Positions 29,628 to 38,836 of a stretch of 64,000 bases of DNA are shown piece after piece. The notes under the pieces were generated by a model. That model ran no database searches and was not told the origin of the DNA. It saw only the letters and a list, made by a program, of their open reading frames with translations. Within the stretch, counting starts at the first letter, position 1. Each line of letters opens with the position of its first letter. Position numbers and translations under genes: made by a program. Source of the stretch: Streptomyces sp. NBC_00247 (GTDB lineage: Bacteria > Actinomycetota > Actinomycetes > Streptomycetales > Streptomycetaceae); NCBI RefSeq assembly GCF_036188265.1, contig NZ_CP108093.1:2294001-2358000 (forward strand). The letters run 5' to 3'.

Positions 29628-31178
29628 TCAGCCCAGCGGCCCGGTGACCCGCTCCACGGCCCGGACCAGCCCGCCGTCGCGGACGAACGCGTCCGCGGCG
29701 GCGAGGTCGGGGGCGAGGAAGCGGTCCGGCCCCGGCCCCTCGGCGCCCGCCCCGCGCAGCGCCTCGACGGCGGCGCGGGAGGCGGGGGCCGGGAACAGCC
29801 CTCCGGCGGCACGCAGTTCGACACCGCGCGCCGCCGCGTACAGCTCGACCGCGACGATCCGGGTGAGGTCGTCCACGGCGGTACGGAGCTTCCGCGCGGC
29901 CGACCAGCCCATCGAGACGTGGTCCTCCTGCATCGCGGAGGACGGGATCGAGTCGGCGGACGCGGGCACGGCCAGCCGCTTCATCTCGCTGACCAGGGCC
30001 GCCTGGGTGTACTGCGCGATCATCAGACCGGAGTCGACCCCGGCGTCGTCGGCGAGGAACGGCGGCAGCCCGTGCGACCGGTTCTTGTCCAGCAGCCGGT
30101 CGGTACGGCGTTCGCAGATGGAGCCGAGGTCCGCGGCGACGATCGCCAGGAAGTCGAGGACGTACGCGACCGGGGCGCCGTGGAAGTTGCCGTTGGACTC
30201 CACCCGCCCGTCCGGCAGCACCACCGGGTTGTCGACGGCGGAGGCGAGCTCACGGTCCGCGACCGTGGCGGCGTACGCCAGGGTGTCCCGGCCCGCCCCG
30301 TTGACCTGGGGCGCGCAGCGTACGGAGTAGGCGTCCTGGACCCGGGGCGCGTCGTCCTGGTGATGGCCGGTGAGACCGGAACCCTCCAGCACCCGCAGCA
30401 TGTTGGCGGCGCTGACGCCCTGCCCGGGGTGCGGGCGGATGGCGTGCAGTTCGGGCGCGAGGACCTTCTCGGTGCCCAGCAGCGCCTCCAGGGAGAGCGC
30501 GGCGGTGATGTCGGCGCCGGTGTAGAGGGCACGCAGGTCGGCGAGGGCCATCACCAGCATGCCGAGCATGCCGTCGGTGCCGTTGAGGAGGGCGAGGCCC
30601 TCCTTCTCGCGCAGCTCGACCGGGGTGATGCCGTGCTCGGCGAGGAGTTCGGCGGCCGGCCGCACGACACCGTCGGGGCCCTCCGCCTCCCCCTCGCCCA
30701 TCAGCGCGAGGGCGCAGTGCGAGAGCGGGGCGAGGTCGCCGGAGCAGCCGAGCGAACCGAACTCGTGGACGACCGGGGTGATCCCGGCGTTGAGGAGGTC
30801 GGCCATGGCCTGCGCGACCTCGGGGCGTACGCCGGTGCGGCCGGAGGCGAGCGTCTTGAGGCGGAGGAACATCAGCGCGCGCACCACCTCCCGCTCCACG
30901 TGCGGGCCCATGCCGGCCGCGTGCGAGCGGACGATGTTGCGCTGGAGCCGTCCGCGCAGTTCGGGGCTGATGTGGCGGGTGGCGAGGGCGCCGAAGCCGG
31001 TGGAGACGCCGTAGACGGGCTCGGGCCGGGCGGCGAGCGCGTCGACGGTCCTGCGGGCGGCGGCGAGGGCGTCCAGGGCTTCCGGGGACAGGACCACGCG
31101 CGCGCCCTCGCGGGCCACGGCCAGGACGTCCTCGGCGGTCGTTCCGGAGGTCCCCACCACGACAGTGTGCATATCCAT
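29628..31178 (-). CDS. hutH: histidine ammonia-lyase
   Basis: A 516-residue enzyme converting histidine to urocanate and ammonia, first step of histidine use. The MIO cofactor forms from a tripeptide at 145-147 in GSLGCSGDLAPLS: here Cys-Ser-Gly rather than the common Ala-Ser-Gly, as I recall for other Streptomyces histidases. Y56 of VYGVSTGFG and the QxDxY region (QDAYSVRCAPQ) are present. The start MDMHTVVVG matches the known N-terminus of the S. griseus enzyme from memory. Monocistronic. Confidence 0.96.
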   Translation of the reverse strand: MDMHTVVVGTSGTTAEDVLAVAREGARVVLSPEALDALAAARRTVDALAARPEPVYGVSTGFGALATRHISPELRGRLQRNIVRSHAAGMGPHVEREVVRALMFLRLKTLASGRTGVRPEVAQAMADLLNAGITPVVHEFGSLGCSGDLAPLSHCALALMGEGEAEGPDGVVRPAAELLAEHGITPVELREKEGLALLNGTDGMLGMLVMALADLRALYTGADITAALSLEALLGTEKVLAPELHAIRPHPGQGVSAANMLRVLEGSGLTGHHQDDAPRVQDAYSVRCAPQVNGAGRDTLAYAATVADRELASAVDNPVVLPDGRVESNGNFHGAPVAYVLDFLAIVAADLGSICERRTDRLLDKNRSHGLPPFLADDAGVDSGLMIAQYTQAALVSEMKRLAVPASADSIPSSAMQEDHVSMGWSAARKLRTAVDDLTRIVAVELYAAARGVELRAAGGLFPAPASRAAVEALRGAGAEGPGPDRFLAPDLAAADAFVRDGGLVRAVERVTGPLG

Positions 31179-31266
31179 ATTCAGAACCCTACGTACTGAA
31201 ACTGGCCATGTCACCAGTGGTTGCCGGGTTGACCCCTTACCGATGCCGCCGGACGCCCCGCCGCCC

Positions 31267-32421
31267 TCACGGCCGGTTGCCCCGGAGCCTGCGGCGGTCG
31301 TGGGCCGGGGTCGGCGGCGAGTCGGCCAGCCGCATGACCTCGCCGTCCCGCCCGGCCACCACCGGGCCCACCGCGCGGCCGGCCTTCGCCCGGTACTGCG
31401 CGGCGTCCGCGAGCCGGAAGAGCCGCCGGGCCGAGCGCACCTGCCCGATCGGGTCGCCGGTGGAGGCGACCCCGCAGGCCACCCCGTCGCCCAGCTCCAG
31501 CGCGGCGGCGCGCTCGCACAGTTCGGTCGCGACCCGGACCACCTCGTCCGCCCCCGGGCCCACCGAGATCAGGCAGAACTCGTCGCCGCCGAGCCGTGCG
31601 GCGAGGGCGCCCGGGAGTATCGCCCCGCACCGCGAGAGCACCGAGCCGAAACGTTCCAGCAGACGGTCGCCGACGGCGTGGCCATGGGTGTCGTTGACCG
31701 ACTTGAGCCCGTTCAGGTCGCAGACCACCAGGCTGACCACGGCGTTCTCGGCCCGGTGCAGCTCCACCGCCTCGTCCAGCCGGATGTCCACGGCCCTGCG
31801 GTTGGCCAGGCCGGTCAGCGGGTCGGTGAAGGCGAGTTTGCGCACCTCCTCCAGCCGCTCGGTCTGCGCGATGCCCGCGGCGACCACGGCGGCGAGCACC
31901 GTCGCGAAGTCGGCGTCGTCCCGGTCGAAGACGGGCGCCCCGGCCGGGCGGGCCACGTACAGCTCGCCCCAGGCCCGGCCGTGCAGCACGATCGGCGCGA
32001 CCACGCAGCAGCCCCGGCCGCGTCGCTGGAGCGCGGCGACCCGCTGGTGGCAGAACGGTCGGGCGCCCCGGGCCGGGGCGTCGGTGCCGGCCCGCCCCTC
32101 GGCGGTCTCCACCCAGGCGTCGGGTTCGCCGCCGCCCGCCCAGCGCTCGTGCAGGAACTCGGTGATCTCCGGGAACCGGTGGACGGGGTAGGCCTCCTCC
32201 TCGGGGAACTCCTCCTCCCCCTCGGCCCGCTCCCCGGCGTTCACCAGGACCCGGAGCCTGCCCCGGTCGCGCTCCCACACGGACAGCGCGGCGAACGAAC
32301 CGCCCAGCGCGTCGCAGGCGCCCACCGCCGCGGCCCGCCACGACTCCTTCGCCGTGTAAGCCGCCGCCATGGTCTGCGCCAGCGAAACCACCGCGCGCAG
32401 TCGCACATCGTCACCACCCAT
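31267..32421 (-). CDS. GAF-GGDEF diguanylate cyclase (CdgE-like)
   Basis: A 384-residue cytoplasmic signalling protein: GAF-type sensor domain (about 10-185), short linker helix, then GGDEF domain from FTDPLTGLANRR (198-209). The active-site motif RLGGDEF is intact at 276-282, so cyclic-di-GMP synthesis is expected. The product-inhibition RxxD site usually five residues upstream is replaced (LPGA), so feedback inhibition is probably absent. From memory this position beside hutH corresponds to S. coelicolor cdgE. The start follows GGTGGG. Confidence 0.9.
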   Translation of the reverse strand: MGGDDVRLRAVVSLAQTMAAAYTAKESWRAAAVGACDALGGSFAALSVWERDRGRLRVLVNAGERAEGEEEFPEEEAYPVHRFPEITEFLHERWAGGGEPDAWVETAEGRAGTDAPARGARPFCHQRVAALQRRGRGCCVVAPIVLHGRAWGELYVARPAGAPVFDRDDADFATVLAAVVAAGIAQTERLEEVRKLAFTDPLTGLANRRAVDIRLDEAVELHRAENAVVSLVVCDLNGLKSVNDTHGHAVGDRLLERFGSVLSRCGAILPGALAARLGGDEFCLISVGPGADEVVRVATELCERAAALELGDGVACGVASTGDPIGQVRSARRLFRLADAAQYRAKAGRAVGPVVAGRDGEVMRLADSPPTPAHDRRRLRGNRP

Positions 32422-32510
32422 CCCACCAGCTTATGTACCTATGGGCTGGTGTGATCGCCGGACAGGTCCCGGCAGAGTCGGTGACAGGCCGGACCGACCC
32501 GGCAGAACCG

Positions 32511-33335
32511 TCACACCGTGTCACCCAGGCCCGGCCACTGCGGCTTCCGCTTCTCGTTGAACGCGGCGACGCCCTCCGCCCGGTCGCCCGAGAAGGCCAC
32601 CGACCGCCAGGCCGCGTCCTCCACCTCGAGTCCCGTCCGCAGGTCGAGCCCGTGGCCGAGCCGCAGCGCGCGCTTCGCGGCCCGCAGCCCGACCGGGGAG
32701 TTGACGGCGATCCGGCCGGCCAGCTCCAGCGCCGCGTCCCGGTCCGTGCCCTCCGCCACCAGCTCGTCCACCAGCCCCAGGGAGTGAGCCTCGGCCGCCT
32801 CCACCCGGCGCGCGGTGAAGATCAGTTCGGCCGCCCGGGCCGCGCCGACCCGGCGGGGCAGCAGCTGGGTGCCGCCGCCGCCCGGGATCACGCCGACCGA
32901 CACCTCGGGCAGCCCCACGACGGCGGTGCGGTCCGCCACGATGACGTCGCAGGAGAGCGCCAGCTCGAAGCCGCCGCCCAGCGCGTAGCCGTGCACGGCG
33001 GCCACGGTCGGCATCGGCAACTCCAGCACCCCGGTGTACGCGGCGCGCGAGACGGGCCGCTGCCGGCCGAGCTCGGCGTCGCTGAGGGAATTCCGTTCCT
33101 TGAGGTCCGCGCCCACGCAGAAGGCGCGGCCGCAGCTGGAGGAGACCACGGTGACCCGTACGTCCGGGTCCGCGCCGAGCGCCTCGCAGGCGGCGGCGAC
33201 GGACCGGGCCATCCGGGAGGAGACCGCGTTCATGGCCTTCGGGCGGTCGAGCACCAGCTCCGCGACGTGCGCGGGCTCCGTGTGGCGCCGTACGACGACG
33301 AACTCCCCGAACCGCTGCTCGGACGTGACACTCAT
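32511..33335 (-). CDS. enoyl-CoA hydratase/isomerase family protein
   Basis: A 274-residue crotonase-fold enzyme. Oxyanion-hole segments are visible: FCVGADLKE (about 71-79) and HGYALGGGFELAL (about 114-126). Catalytic-position Glu residues in GLPEVSVGVIPGGGGTQ support hydratase activity. The ATG follows GGAGGGATGGAACC. The exact acyl-CoA is unknown; beta-oxidation or branched-chain catabolism fits the nearby propionyl-CoA carboxylase genes. Confidence 0.92.
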   Translation of the reverse strand: MSVTSEQRFGEFVVVRRHTEPAHVAELVLDRPKAMNAVSSRMARSVAAACEALGADPDVRVTVVSSSCGRAFCVGADLKERNSLSDAELGRQRPVSRAAYTGVLELPMPTVAAVHGYALGGGFELALSCDVIVADRTAVVGLPEVSVGVIPGGGGTQLLPRRVGAARAAELIFTARRVEAAEAHSLGLVDELVAEGTDRDAALELAGRIAVNSPVGLRAAKRALRLGHGLDLRTGLEVEDAAWRSVAFSGDRAEGVAAFNEKRKPQWPGLGDTV

Positions 33336-33428
33336 GGTTCCATCCCTCCGGTGGTGGCGTTCCGGGGGAGTTTAGGGACTGTCCGCGATTCCGGGCGGGA
33401 GAGCGGCGCGGGGTCGGCCGGAACGGGT

Positions 33429-34634
33429 TCAGCGACCCCCGTCGCGCTTGCCGCGCCGGGTCAGCATCCACGGTTCGACCACGCCGAGACCGCGTACCGG
33501 CCGCTGCCACATGGGCTGGAGCTGGAAGCGGTAGGCGGGCAGCGGCGGCTCCTCGGCGGGCTCGCGCCCCTCCTTCTCGGCGAGCCGCGCCCGCTCGGCC
33601 GCGGCGGCGACCTCCTCCGCCGCCCGGGCCTCGGACTCGGGGGAGTCGCCCGTACGGATCAGTTCCTCGGCGAACGCCCCGTCCACCAGGACGGCGTCCT
33701 TCGCGGCTATCGAGGTGAGCCGGCTGGCCAGGTTCACCGTCGTGCCGAAGACATCGCCCATCCGGGTGGTGACGGTGCCGAAGGCGATGCCCACGCGCAG
33801 GGCGGGCATGGTCGCGTCGGCGGACATCGCCTCGATGAGCCGGAGCGCGATCTCGGCGGCGGTGCCGGCGTCGTCGGCGGCGAAGAGCACCTCGTCGCCG
33901 AGGGTCTTCACCAGTCGGCCGCCGTGCGCGGCCACCAGGTCGGCGGCGGTCGTCTCGAAGGCCTCGACCAGCTCTCCGAGCTCCTCCTCCTCAAGGCGCC
34001 GGGTGAGCCGGGTGAACCCGACCAGGTCGGCGAAGCCCACCGCGAGCCGCCGGTCGACCATCTCCTCGTCGTCCTGCGCCTGCACGACCCGGCCGGTGGA
34101 GGCCGCGAGCTGGCGGCGCCACACGTAGACCAGGAACTCCTGGAGCTCCGGCAGCAGCAGTTCCACCAGGGGGTAGGTGACCTCGGTGCGGGTCATCCCG
34201 GGCTCGGGGGGCTCGGTGAGGCCCTCCAGGAACGAGTCGATCTGCCATTCGGCGAGGCGGGCGGTGGTCTGGCCGGTGGAGCGGGCCACCTGGATGGCCA
34301 TCGGCTCGCTGAGCAGTCCGGCCTCGACCAGGCCGGCGAGACGGCGCAGCGCCAGCACGTCGGCTTCGGTGAGCGCCTTGGCCTGGCCGATGTCGGCGAA
34401 GCCCATGGCCCGCCAGAACCGTGAGGCCAGGTCCATGGAGACGCCGGCGGTACGGGCGGCCTGGAAGGGTGTGTACTGGCGGTCGGCGCCGAGGATCAGC
34501 TGTTCCAGCCGGATCGCCAGCGGATCGTCGGTCGGTTCGGCCGTGTGATCGACCTCGTGATGGGGCGTGGCATGGACCGAAGGGTCGGACGGGGGCCTCC
34601 CGCCCGCGTCCGCACCCGTGTCGCCGACGGTCAC
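33429..34634 (-). CDS. cya: class III adenylate cyclase
   Basis: A 401-residue cytoplasmic cyclase. A helical N-terminal domain (about 37-165) precedes the CHD catalytic domain starting at RRLAVGFADLVGFTRL, whose D203 is the first metal ligand. The second is in LVKTLGDEVLF, and the transition-state segment VNLASRL is present. From memory this is the orthologue of S. coelicolor cya (SCO4928), the main cAMP source linked to Crp and germination. The GTG start has GGAGG at 7 nt. The C-terminus is a charged tail. A 293-bp gap upstream has no gene and presumably holds its promoter. Confidence 0.92.
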   Translation of the reverse strand: MTVGDTGADAGGRPPSDPSVHATPHHEVDHTAEPTDDPLAIRLEQLILGADRQYTPFQAARTAGVSMDLASRFWRAMGFADIGQAKALTEADVLALRRLAGLVEAGLLSEPMAIQVARSTGQTTARLAEWQIDSFLEGLTEPPEPGMTRTEVTYPLVELLLPELQEFLVYVWRRQLAASTGRVVQAQDDEEMVDRRLAVGFADLVGFTRLTRRLEEEELGELVEAFETTAADLVAAHGGRLVKTLGDEVLFAADDAGTAAEIALRLIEAMSADATMPALRVGIAFGTVTTRMGDVFGTTVNLASRLTSIAAKDAVLVDGAFAEELIRTGDSPESEARAAEEVAAAAERARLAEKEGREPAEEPPLPAYRFQLQPMWQRPVRGLGVVEPWMLTRRGKRDGGR

Positions 34635-34927
34635 CAGCCGCCTCCTGCCCGTTCCCTGCGCACTGCCCTGCCGATCTGTGATCTGTCGCTGGATCGCCTC
34701 AACGATACGGCAGGTGTGCCCTGGCTCACGTCCTCGATGGCCCGGTCCGGGTGCGTCGGACGTGACAACTCACGCTTTCGCACTCCGGCGCGCGCCGCGT
34801 TCACCCGTCGGGGCGGCGCGCGTTCGTCCTCCGTACGCCGCCACCCGCACATCCGCACAATGCCGGAACATTCGCACGAGCCGGCCGCGTGCCTGTGGCG
34901 ATCCGGCCGCCGGGCCCGCCCGCCGCG

Positions 34928-35797
34928 TCAGACGAGCCCGCCCGCCGCACCGCGCAGATGCACGATGTCGCCCGCCGAGACCGGCTGCTGGAGCCCGTCC
35001 CCGGTGGCGAGGATCAGCCGGCCGTCGCCGTCGACCGCGACGGCCCGCCCGACCACCGAGCGGTCGCCCGGCAGCTCGGCCCGCACGGGGCGGTCGAGCG
35101 TGGCGCACCCCGCCGCGTACGCCGCCTGGAGCCCGCTGCCCGCCGCGTCGCCGCCCGCCGCCCGCCACTCGCCGTACCACTGCTCCAGCGAGCGCAGGAC
35201 CCCCCGCAGCAGGGTCTCGCGGTCGAGCGAGACGGCTCGGGCGAGGGCGAGGGAGCCTGCGGTGGGGGCGGGGAGTTCGTCGGCGCGGAGCGAGACGTTG
35301 ATGCCGAGGCCGACGACGACGCCGTCCCCCGCGCGTTCGGCGAGGATGCCGCCGGCCTTGCGCTCGACGCCGTCCACGGTCACCAGCAGATCGTTGGGCC
35401 ACTTCAGCGCCACGTCCACTCCGGCGGCCCGGGCCAGCCCCGTCGCGGCGGCGACCCCGGTGAGCAGCGGCAGCCAGCCCCAGCGCTCGACGGGGACGTC
35501 GGTGGGCGCGAGGTACACGGAGAGGAAGAGGCCGGAGCGCGGCGGCGCGGTCCAGACCCGGTCGAGCCGGCCGCGTCCGGCGTTCTGCACCTCGGCCACG
35601 AGCACCGCTCCCTCGGCGAGCGGACTCCCCGAAGCCCGGGCGGCGAGGTCGGTATTGGTGGAGCCGGTCTCCTCCACCACGTCGAGCGAGGTCCACAGCG
35701 CGCCCGGCCGCAGCAGTCCGCGACGGAGCGCGGAGGTGTTCAAGGGCGGCCGGTCCAGGTCCGACCAGCGGTTCGATGGCGCATCCGGGGGTGTCAT
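34928..35797 (-). CDS. birA: biotin--[acetyl-CoA carboxylase] ligase
   Basis: A 289-residue ligase attaching biotin to carrier-domain Lys via biotinyl-AMP. Substrate motifs are present: ETGSTNTDL (about 43-51), the adenylate loop GRGRLDRVW (about 75-83) and KWPNDLL, with a C-terminal SH3-like domain. There is no N-terminal DNA-binding domain, so it is a monofunctional (class I) ligase and not a repressor. Divergent from pccB; its natural substrate would be AccA2 encoded 7 kb away. Confidence 0.94.
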   Translation of the reverse strand: MTPPDAPSNRWSDLDRPPLNTSALRRGLLRPGALWTSLDVVEETGSTNTDLAARASGSPLAEGAVLVAEVQNAGRGRLDRVWTAPPRSGLFLSVYLAPTDVPVERWGWLPLLTGVAAATGLARAAGVDVALKWPNDLLVTVDGVERKAGGILAERAGDGVVVGLGINVSLRADELPAPTAGSLALARAVSLDRETLLRGVLRSLEQWYGEWRAAGGDAAGSGLQAAYAAGCATLDRPVRAELPGDRSVVGRAVAVDGDGRLILATGDGLQQPVSAGDIVHLRGAAGGLV

Positions 35798-35978
35798 GCA
35801 AGCCACCCTAGGTGTGGCAAAGGACGCACGAGGACGCACTGCCGATCCGTGGGGCCGCCGATACGCTACGGATCAGTAGCTGTACAGGAACGAGGGCTTC
35901 CCGTGGACGCGTGCCGGGCCCGTCTCCGCGGACCGAGCCCCCGTCATGTCCCGTGACCAGGCAGGGAGCCGCCACCCG

Positions 35979-37559
35979 ATGTCCGAGCCGCAGAGCGACA
36001 TCCACACCACCGCGGGCAAGATCGCGGACCTGCAGCGCCGTATCGGCGAAGCCACGCACGCGGGTTCCGAGCGCGCGGTCGAGAAGCAGCACGCGAAGGG
36101 CAAACTCACCGCACGGGAGCGGGTGGACCTGCTCCTGGACGAGGGTTCCTTCACGGAGCTGGACGAGTTCGCCCGTCACCGCTCCACCAACTTCGGCATC
36201 GAGAAGAACCGCCCCTACGGGGACGGCGTGGTGACGGGGTACGGCACGGTCGACGGCCGTCCGGTGTGCGTGTACTCACAGGACTTCACGATCTTCGGCG
36301 GTTCGCTGGGCGAGGTCTACGGCGAGAAGATCGTCAAGGTCATGGACTTCGCGCTGAAGACCGGCTGCCCGGTCATCGGCATCAACGACGGCGGCGGCGC
36401 CCGCATCCAGGAAGGGGTCGCGGCGCTCGGGCTGTTCGCCGAGATCTTCCGGCGCAATGTGCACGCCTCCGGTGTGGTGCCGCAGATCTCGCTGATCGTC
36501 GGCCCCTGCGCGGGCGGCGCGGTCTACTCCCCCGCGATCACCGACTTCACGGTCATGGTCGACCAGACCTCGCACATGTTCATCACCGGACCCGACGTCA
36601 TCAAGACCGTCACCGGCGAGGACGTGGGCTTCGAGGAACTGGGCGGGGCCCGCACCCACAACACCACCTCCGGTGTGGCGCACCACCTCTCGGGCGACGA
36701 GAAGGACGCGATCGAGTACGTCAAGTCCCTGCTGTCGTACCTCCCGTCGAACAACCTCTCCGAGCCGCCGGTCTTCCCGGAGGAGGCGGACCTGGCGACC
36801 ACCGACGAGGACCGCGAGCTCGACACGCTGATCCCGGACTCGGCGAACCAGCCGTACGACATGCACACCGCCATCGAGCACGTGCTGGACGACGCCGAGT
36901 TCCTGGAGACCCAGGCCCTGTTCGCGCCGAACATCATCACCGGCTTCGGCCGCGTGGAAGGCCGGCCGGTCGGTGTCGTGGCCAACCAGCCGATGCAGTT
37001 CGCCGGTTGCCTGGACATCAACGCCAGCGAGAAGGCCGCCCGATTCGTGCGCACCTGCGACGCGTTCAACGTGCCGGTGCTGACCTTCGTCGACGTGCCG
37101 GGCTTCCTGCCGGGCGTGGACCAGGAGTACGGCGGCATCATCCGCCGGGGCGCCAAGCTGATCTACGCCTACGCGGAGGCGACCGTCCCGCTGATCACGG
37201 TCATCACCCGCAAGGCGTTCGGCGGGGCGTACGACGTCATGGGCTCCAAGCACCTGGGCGCCGACGTGAACCTCGCCTGGCCGACCGCCCAGATCGCCGT
37301 CATGGGCGCCCAGGGGGCGGTCAACATCCTGCACCGCCGCACGATCGCCGCCGCCGAGGACCCGGAGGCGACCCGCTCGCGGCTCATGACCGAGTACGAG
37401 GACGCGTTGCTCAACCCGTACGTCGCGGCCGAACGCGGTTACGTCGACGCGGTGATCATGCCCTCGGACACCCGAAAGCACGTCGTGAAGGCGCTCCGGC
37501 AACTGCGCACCAAGCGTGAGTCCCTGCCGCCGAAGAAGCACGGCAACATCCCGCTGTAG
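35979..37559 (+). CDS. pccB: propionyl-CoA carboxylase beta subunit (carboxyltransferase)
   Basis: A 526-residue carboxyltransferase transferring carboxyl from biotin to acyl-CoA. Both crotonase-like halves are present, with [10 protein letters not shown] and [11 protein letters not shown] in the first and [10 protein letters not shown] and [15 protein letters not shown] in the second. The Asp of AYDVMGSK (about residue 418) corresponds to the residue that I recall sets propionyl over acetyl preference in S. coelicolor PccB. The ATG with AGGGAG upstream is preferred over one 11 codons earlier. Followed by pccE after 38 bp. Confidence 0.95.
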   Translation: MSEPQSDIHTTAGKIADLQRRIGEATHAGSERAVEKQHAKGKLTARERVDLLLDEGSFTELDEFARHRSTNFGIEKNRPYGDGVVTGYGTVDGRPVCVYSQDFTIFGGSLGEVYGEKIVKVMDFALKTGCPVIGINDGGGARIQEGVAALGLFAEIFRRNVHASGVVPQISLIVGPCAGGAVYSPAITDFTVMVDQTSHMFITGPDVIKTVTGEDVGFEELGGARTHNTTSGVAHHLSGDEKDAIEYVKSLLSYLPSNNLSEPPVFPEEADLATTDEDRELDTLIPDSANQPYDMHTAIEHVLDDAEFLETQALFAPNIITGFGRVEGRPVGVVANQPMQFAGCLDINASEKAARFVRTCDAFNVPVLTFVDVPGFLPGVDQEYGGIIRRGAKLIYAYAEATVPLITVITRKAFGGAYDVMGSKHLGADVNLAWPTAQIAVMGAQGAVNILHRRTIAAAEDPEATRSRLMTEYEDALLNPYVAAERGYVDAVIMPSDTRKHVVKALRQLRTKRESLPPKKHGNIPL

Positions 37560-37597
37560 GCCGTGGACAGCTGTACGAAGACGGATTGGAGCCCGCC

Positions 37598-37804
37598 ATG
37601 ATCAGGGTCGTACGGGGCAACCCGACCCCCGAGGAACTCGCCGCCGCCCTGGCGGTGGTCCGGGCGCGCGCCGCTTCGGCGGCGGCGGTGCCGGACACCG
37701 CGCCCCCGCCGCCCGCGCAGTGGTCCGACCCGGCGCGGATCGCCCGCGCCACACGGGCCCTGCCGGGGCCGACGGCGTGGGCGCGCACCTACTGGCCCGC
37801 CTGA
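37598..37804 (+). CDS. pccE: acyl-CoA carboxylase epsilon subunit
   Basis: A 68-residue protein with the family pattern: IRVVRGNPTPEELAAALAVV at the start, an Ala/Pro-rich middle and a Trp/Arg-rich end (WARTYWPA). In streptomycetes such epsilon subunits bind the beta subunit and raise carboxylase activity. TGGAG lies 8 nt before the ATG. Same operon as pccB. Confidence 0.92.
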   Translation: MIRVVRGNPTPEELAAALAVVRARAASAAAVPDTAPPPPAQWSDPARIARATRALPGPTAWARTYWPA

Positions 37805-37858
37805 GCGGCGGCCGGGCACCCGTCGCCGGGAGTGACCGGTGTCCCGCGTACGGGTGGT

Positions 37859-37874
37859 TGAGTACCCGTACTCA
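37859..37874. promoter_or_regulatory. 16-bp inverted repeat TGAGTAC-CC-GTACTCA
   Basis: Seven-base arms are perfectly complementary around CC. A second overlapping pairing (GTACGGGT with ACCCGTAC, 37848-37871) adds symmetry. It sits 36 bp before the ATG of the 42-residue membrane protein and 55 bp after pccE, so it is a good operator candidate. I cannot name the regulator. Confidence 0.55.
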
Positions 37875-37909
37875 GGCAGGACCGCGGCGGGCGGAGCAGG
37901 ATCGGACGC

Positions 37910-38038
37910 ATGCTCTGGTCCGACCCCGACAACCGCCCGCCGAAGGAACTGCGCGACGCCCAGGAGATGCTGCGGCGCGCGGGGTTCCTCCTCGCCCTGG
38001 CCATGGTGGTCGGGATGATCGTGGTCGGCCTGCGCTGA
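37910..38038 (+). CDS. 42-residue single-helix membrane protein
   Basis: A complete small frame: ATG preceded by GGAGCAGGA, reading MLWSDPDNRPPKELRDAQEM, then LRR and a C-terminal transmembrane helix (about 27-41, LLALAMVVGMIVVGL) ending GLR. Codon use is strongly GC3-biased like real genes. It lies behind an inverted repeat of operator type. Function unknown; a regulator or partner of a membrane complex is possible. Confidence 0.65.
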   Translation: MLWSDPDNRPPKELRDAQEMLRRAGFLLALAMVVGMIVVGLR

Positions 38039-38057
38039 CCCGTGGTGCTCGGAGCTC

Positions 38058-38753
38058 TTACAGCGTGACCGCCCACAGGACGGTCTCGCCCGCGGCGACC
38101 GCGCCCACGGCGATCCAGCTCAGCACGCCGGCCCAGCGCGGGAAGCGGTGACGGTCGGGCTCGGGCGCGGTCCGGGAGCTCCACATCCACCAGAGGGCTC
38201 CGGCGCGAACGGCGACCGAGACGACGCTCAGAGTGATCTGGATGGCGAGGTTGTCGGTCGCCCCTGTCGCCAGGGCGAGGAACAGGTTCGGCACCAGGAG
38301 CCAGGCGAGGGCGGCACACCTGCGGGACCGGCTCCACCACGGCGAGAGGCACAACGCGACGCAGCCGCAGAAGGTCAGGTAGAAGACGGGGAGAGCGAAG
38401 ATCTCGGGGATCTCGTCGTCGCCCGTGAGCCGGCTGAGAAGGCTCACCGCGCTGCCCGCCGCCAGACCCCACACGATCAGGCGGGGGCTGCTCCACCAGG
38501 GCACCTCCACGTCCACCCGGTACGCGTCCACGGCTGCCGCGCCGACCTGCTCAGGGGCGCCGAGTTCGGCCAGGATCTGCGTAATCCGCCCGGGGCGCCC
38601 GGCGAGGGCCACGGCGATCCGTTCGGCGACGTCCCCGACCGTCTCCTTGCGCCGATGAGCCGGAAGGCCCGACACGGCCTGCTCGACGGCGTCGAGGTAG
38701 CGGCGCACCTCCTGGCCGTCGGTGTCCGGGTGGTCGGTGGGGTGGATCGTCAT
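38058..38753 (-). CDS. HAAS/DUF1700-type membrane protein
   Basis: A 231-residue protein. Residues 14-80 form a helical HAAS-like domain (RRYLDAVEQAVSGLPAHRR, ILAELGAPEQVG) typical of DUF1700 proteins that accompany small regulators. Four to five transmembrane helices follow. It is the last gene of a leftward operon with a YtrA-type regulator and an ABC-2 exporter, 83 bp after the permease. A role in sensing or modulating that transporter is inferred from context. Confidence 0.82.
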   Translation of the reverse strand: MTIHPTDHPDTDGQEVRRYLDAVEQAVSGLPAHRRKETVGDVAERIAVALAGRPGRITQILAELGAPEQVGAAAVDAYRVDVEVPWWSSPRLIVWGLAAGSAVSLLSRLTGDDEIPEIFALPVFYLTFCGCVALCLSPWWSRSRRCAALAWLLVPNLFLALATGATDNLAIQITLSVVSVAVRAGALWWMWSSRTAPEPDRHRFPRWAGVLSWIAVGAVAAGETVLWAVTL

Positions 38754-38836
38754 GGCTGCTGCTTTCTCTGCTGAAGAGCGGACGAGCGGGCCGCGGACGG
38801 TTCCGGCGGTGCGCCGGGGACGGCGGTCCGCAGCGG

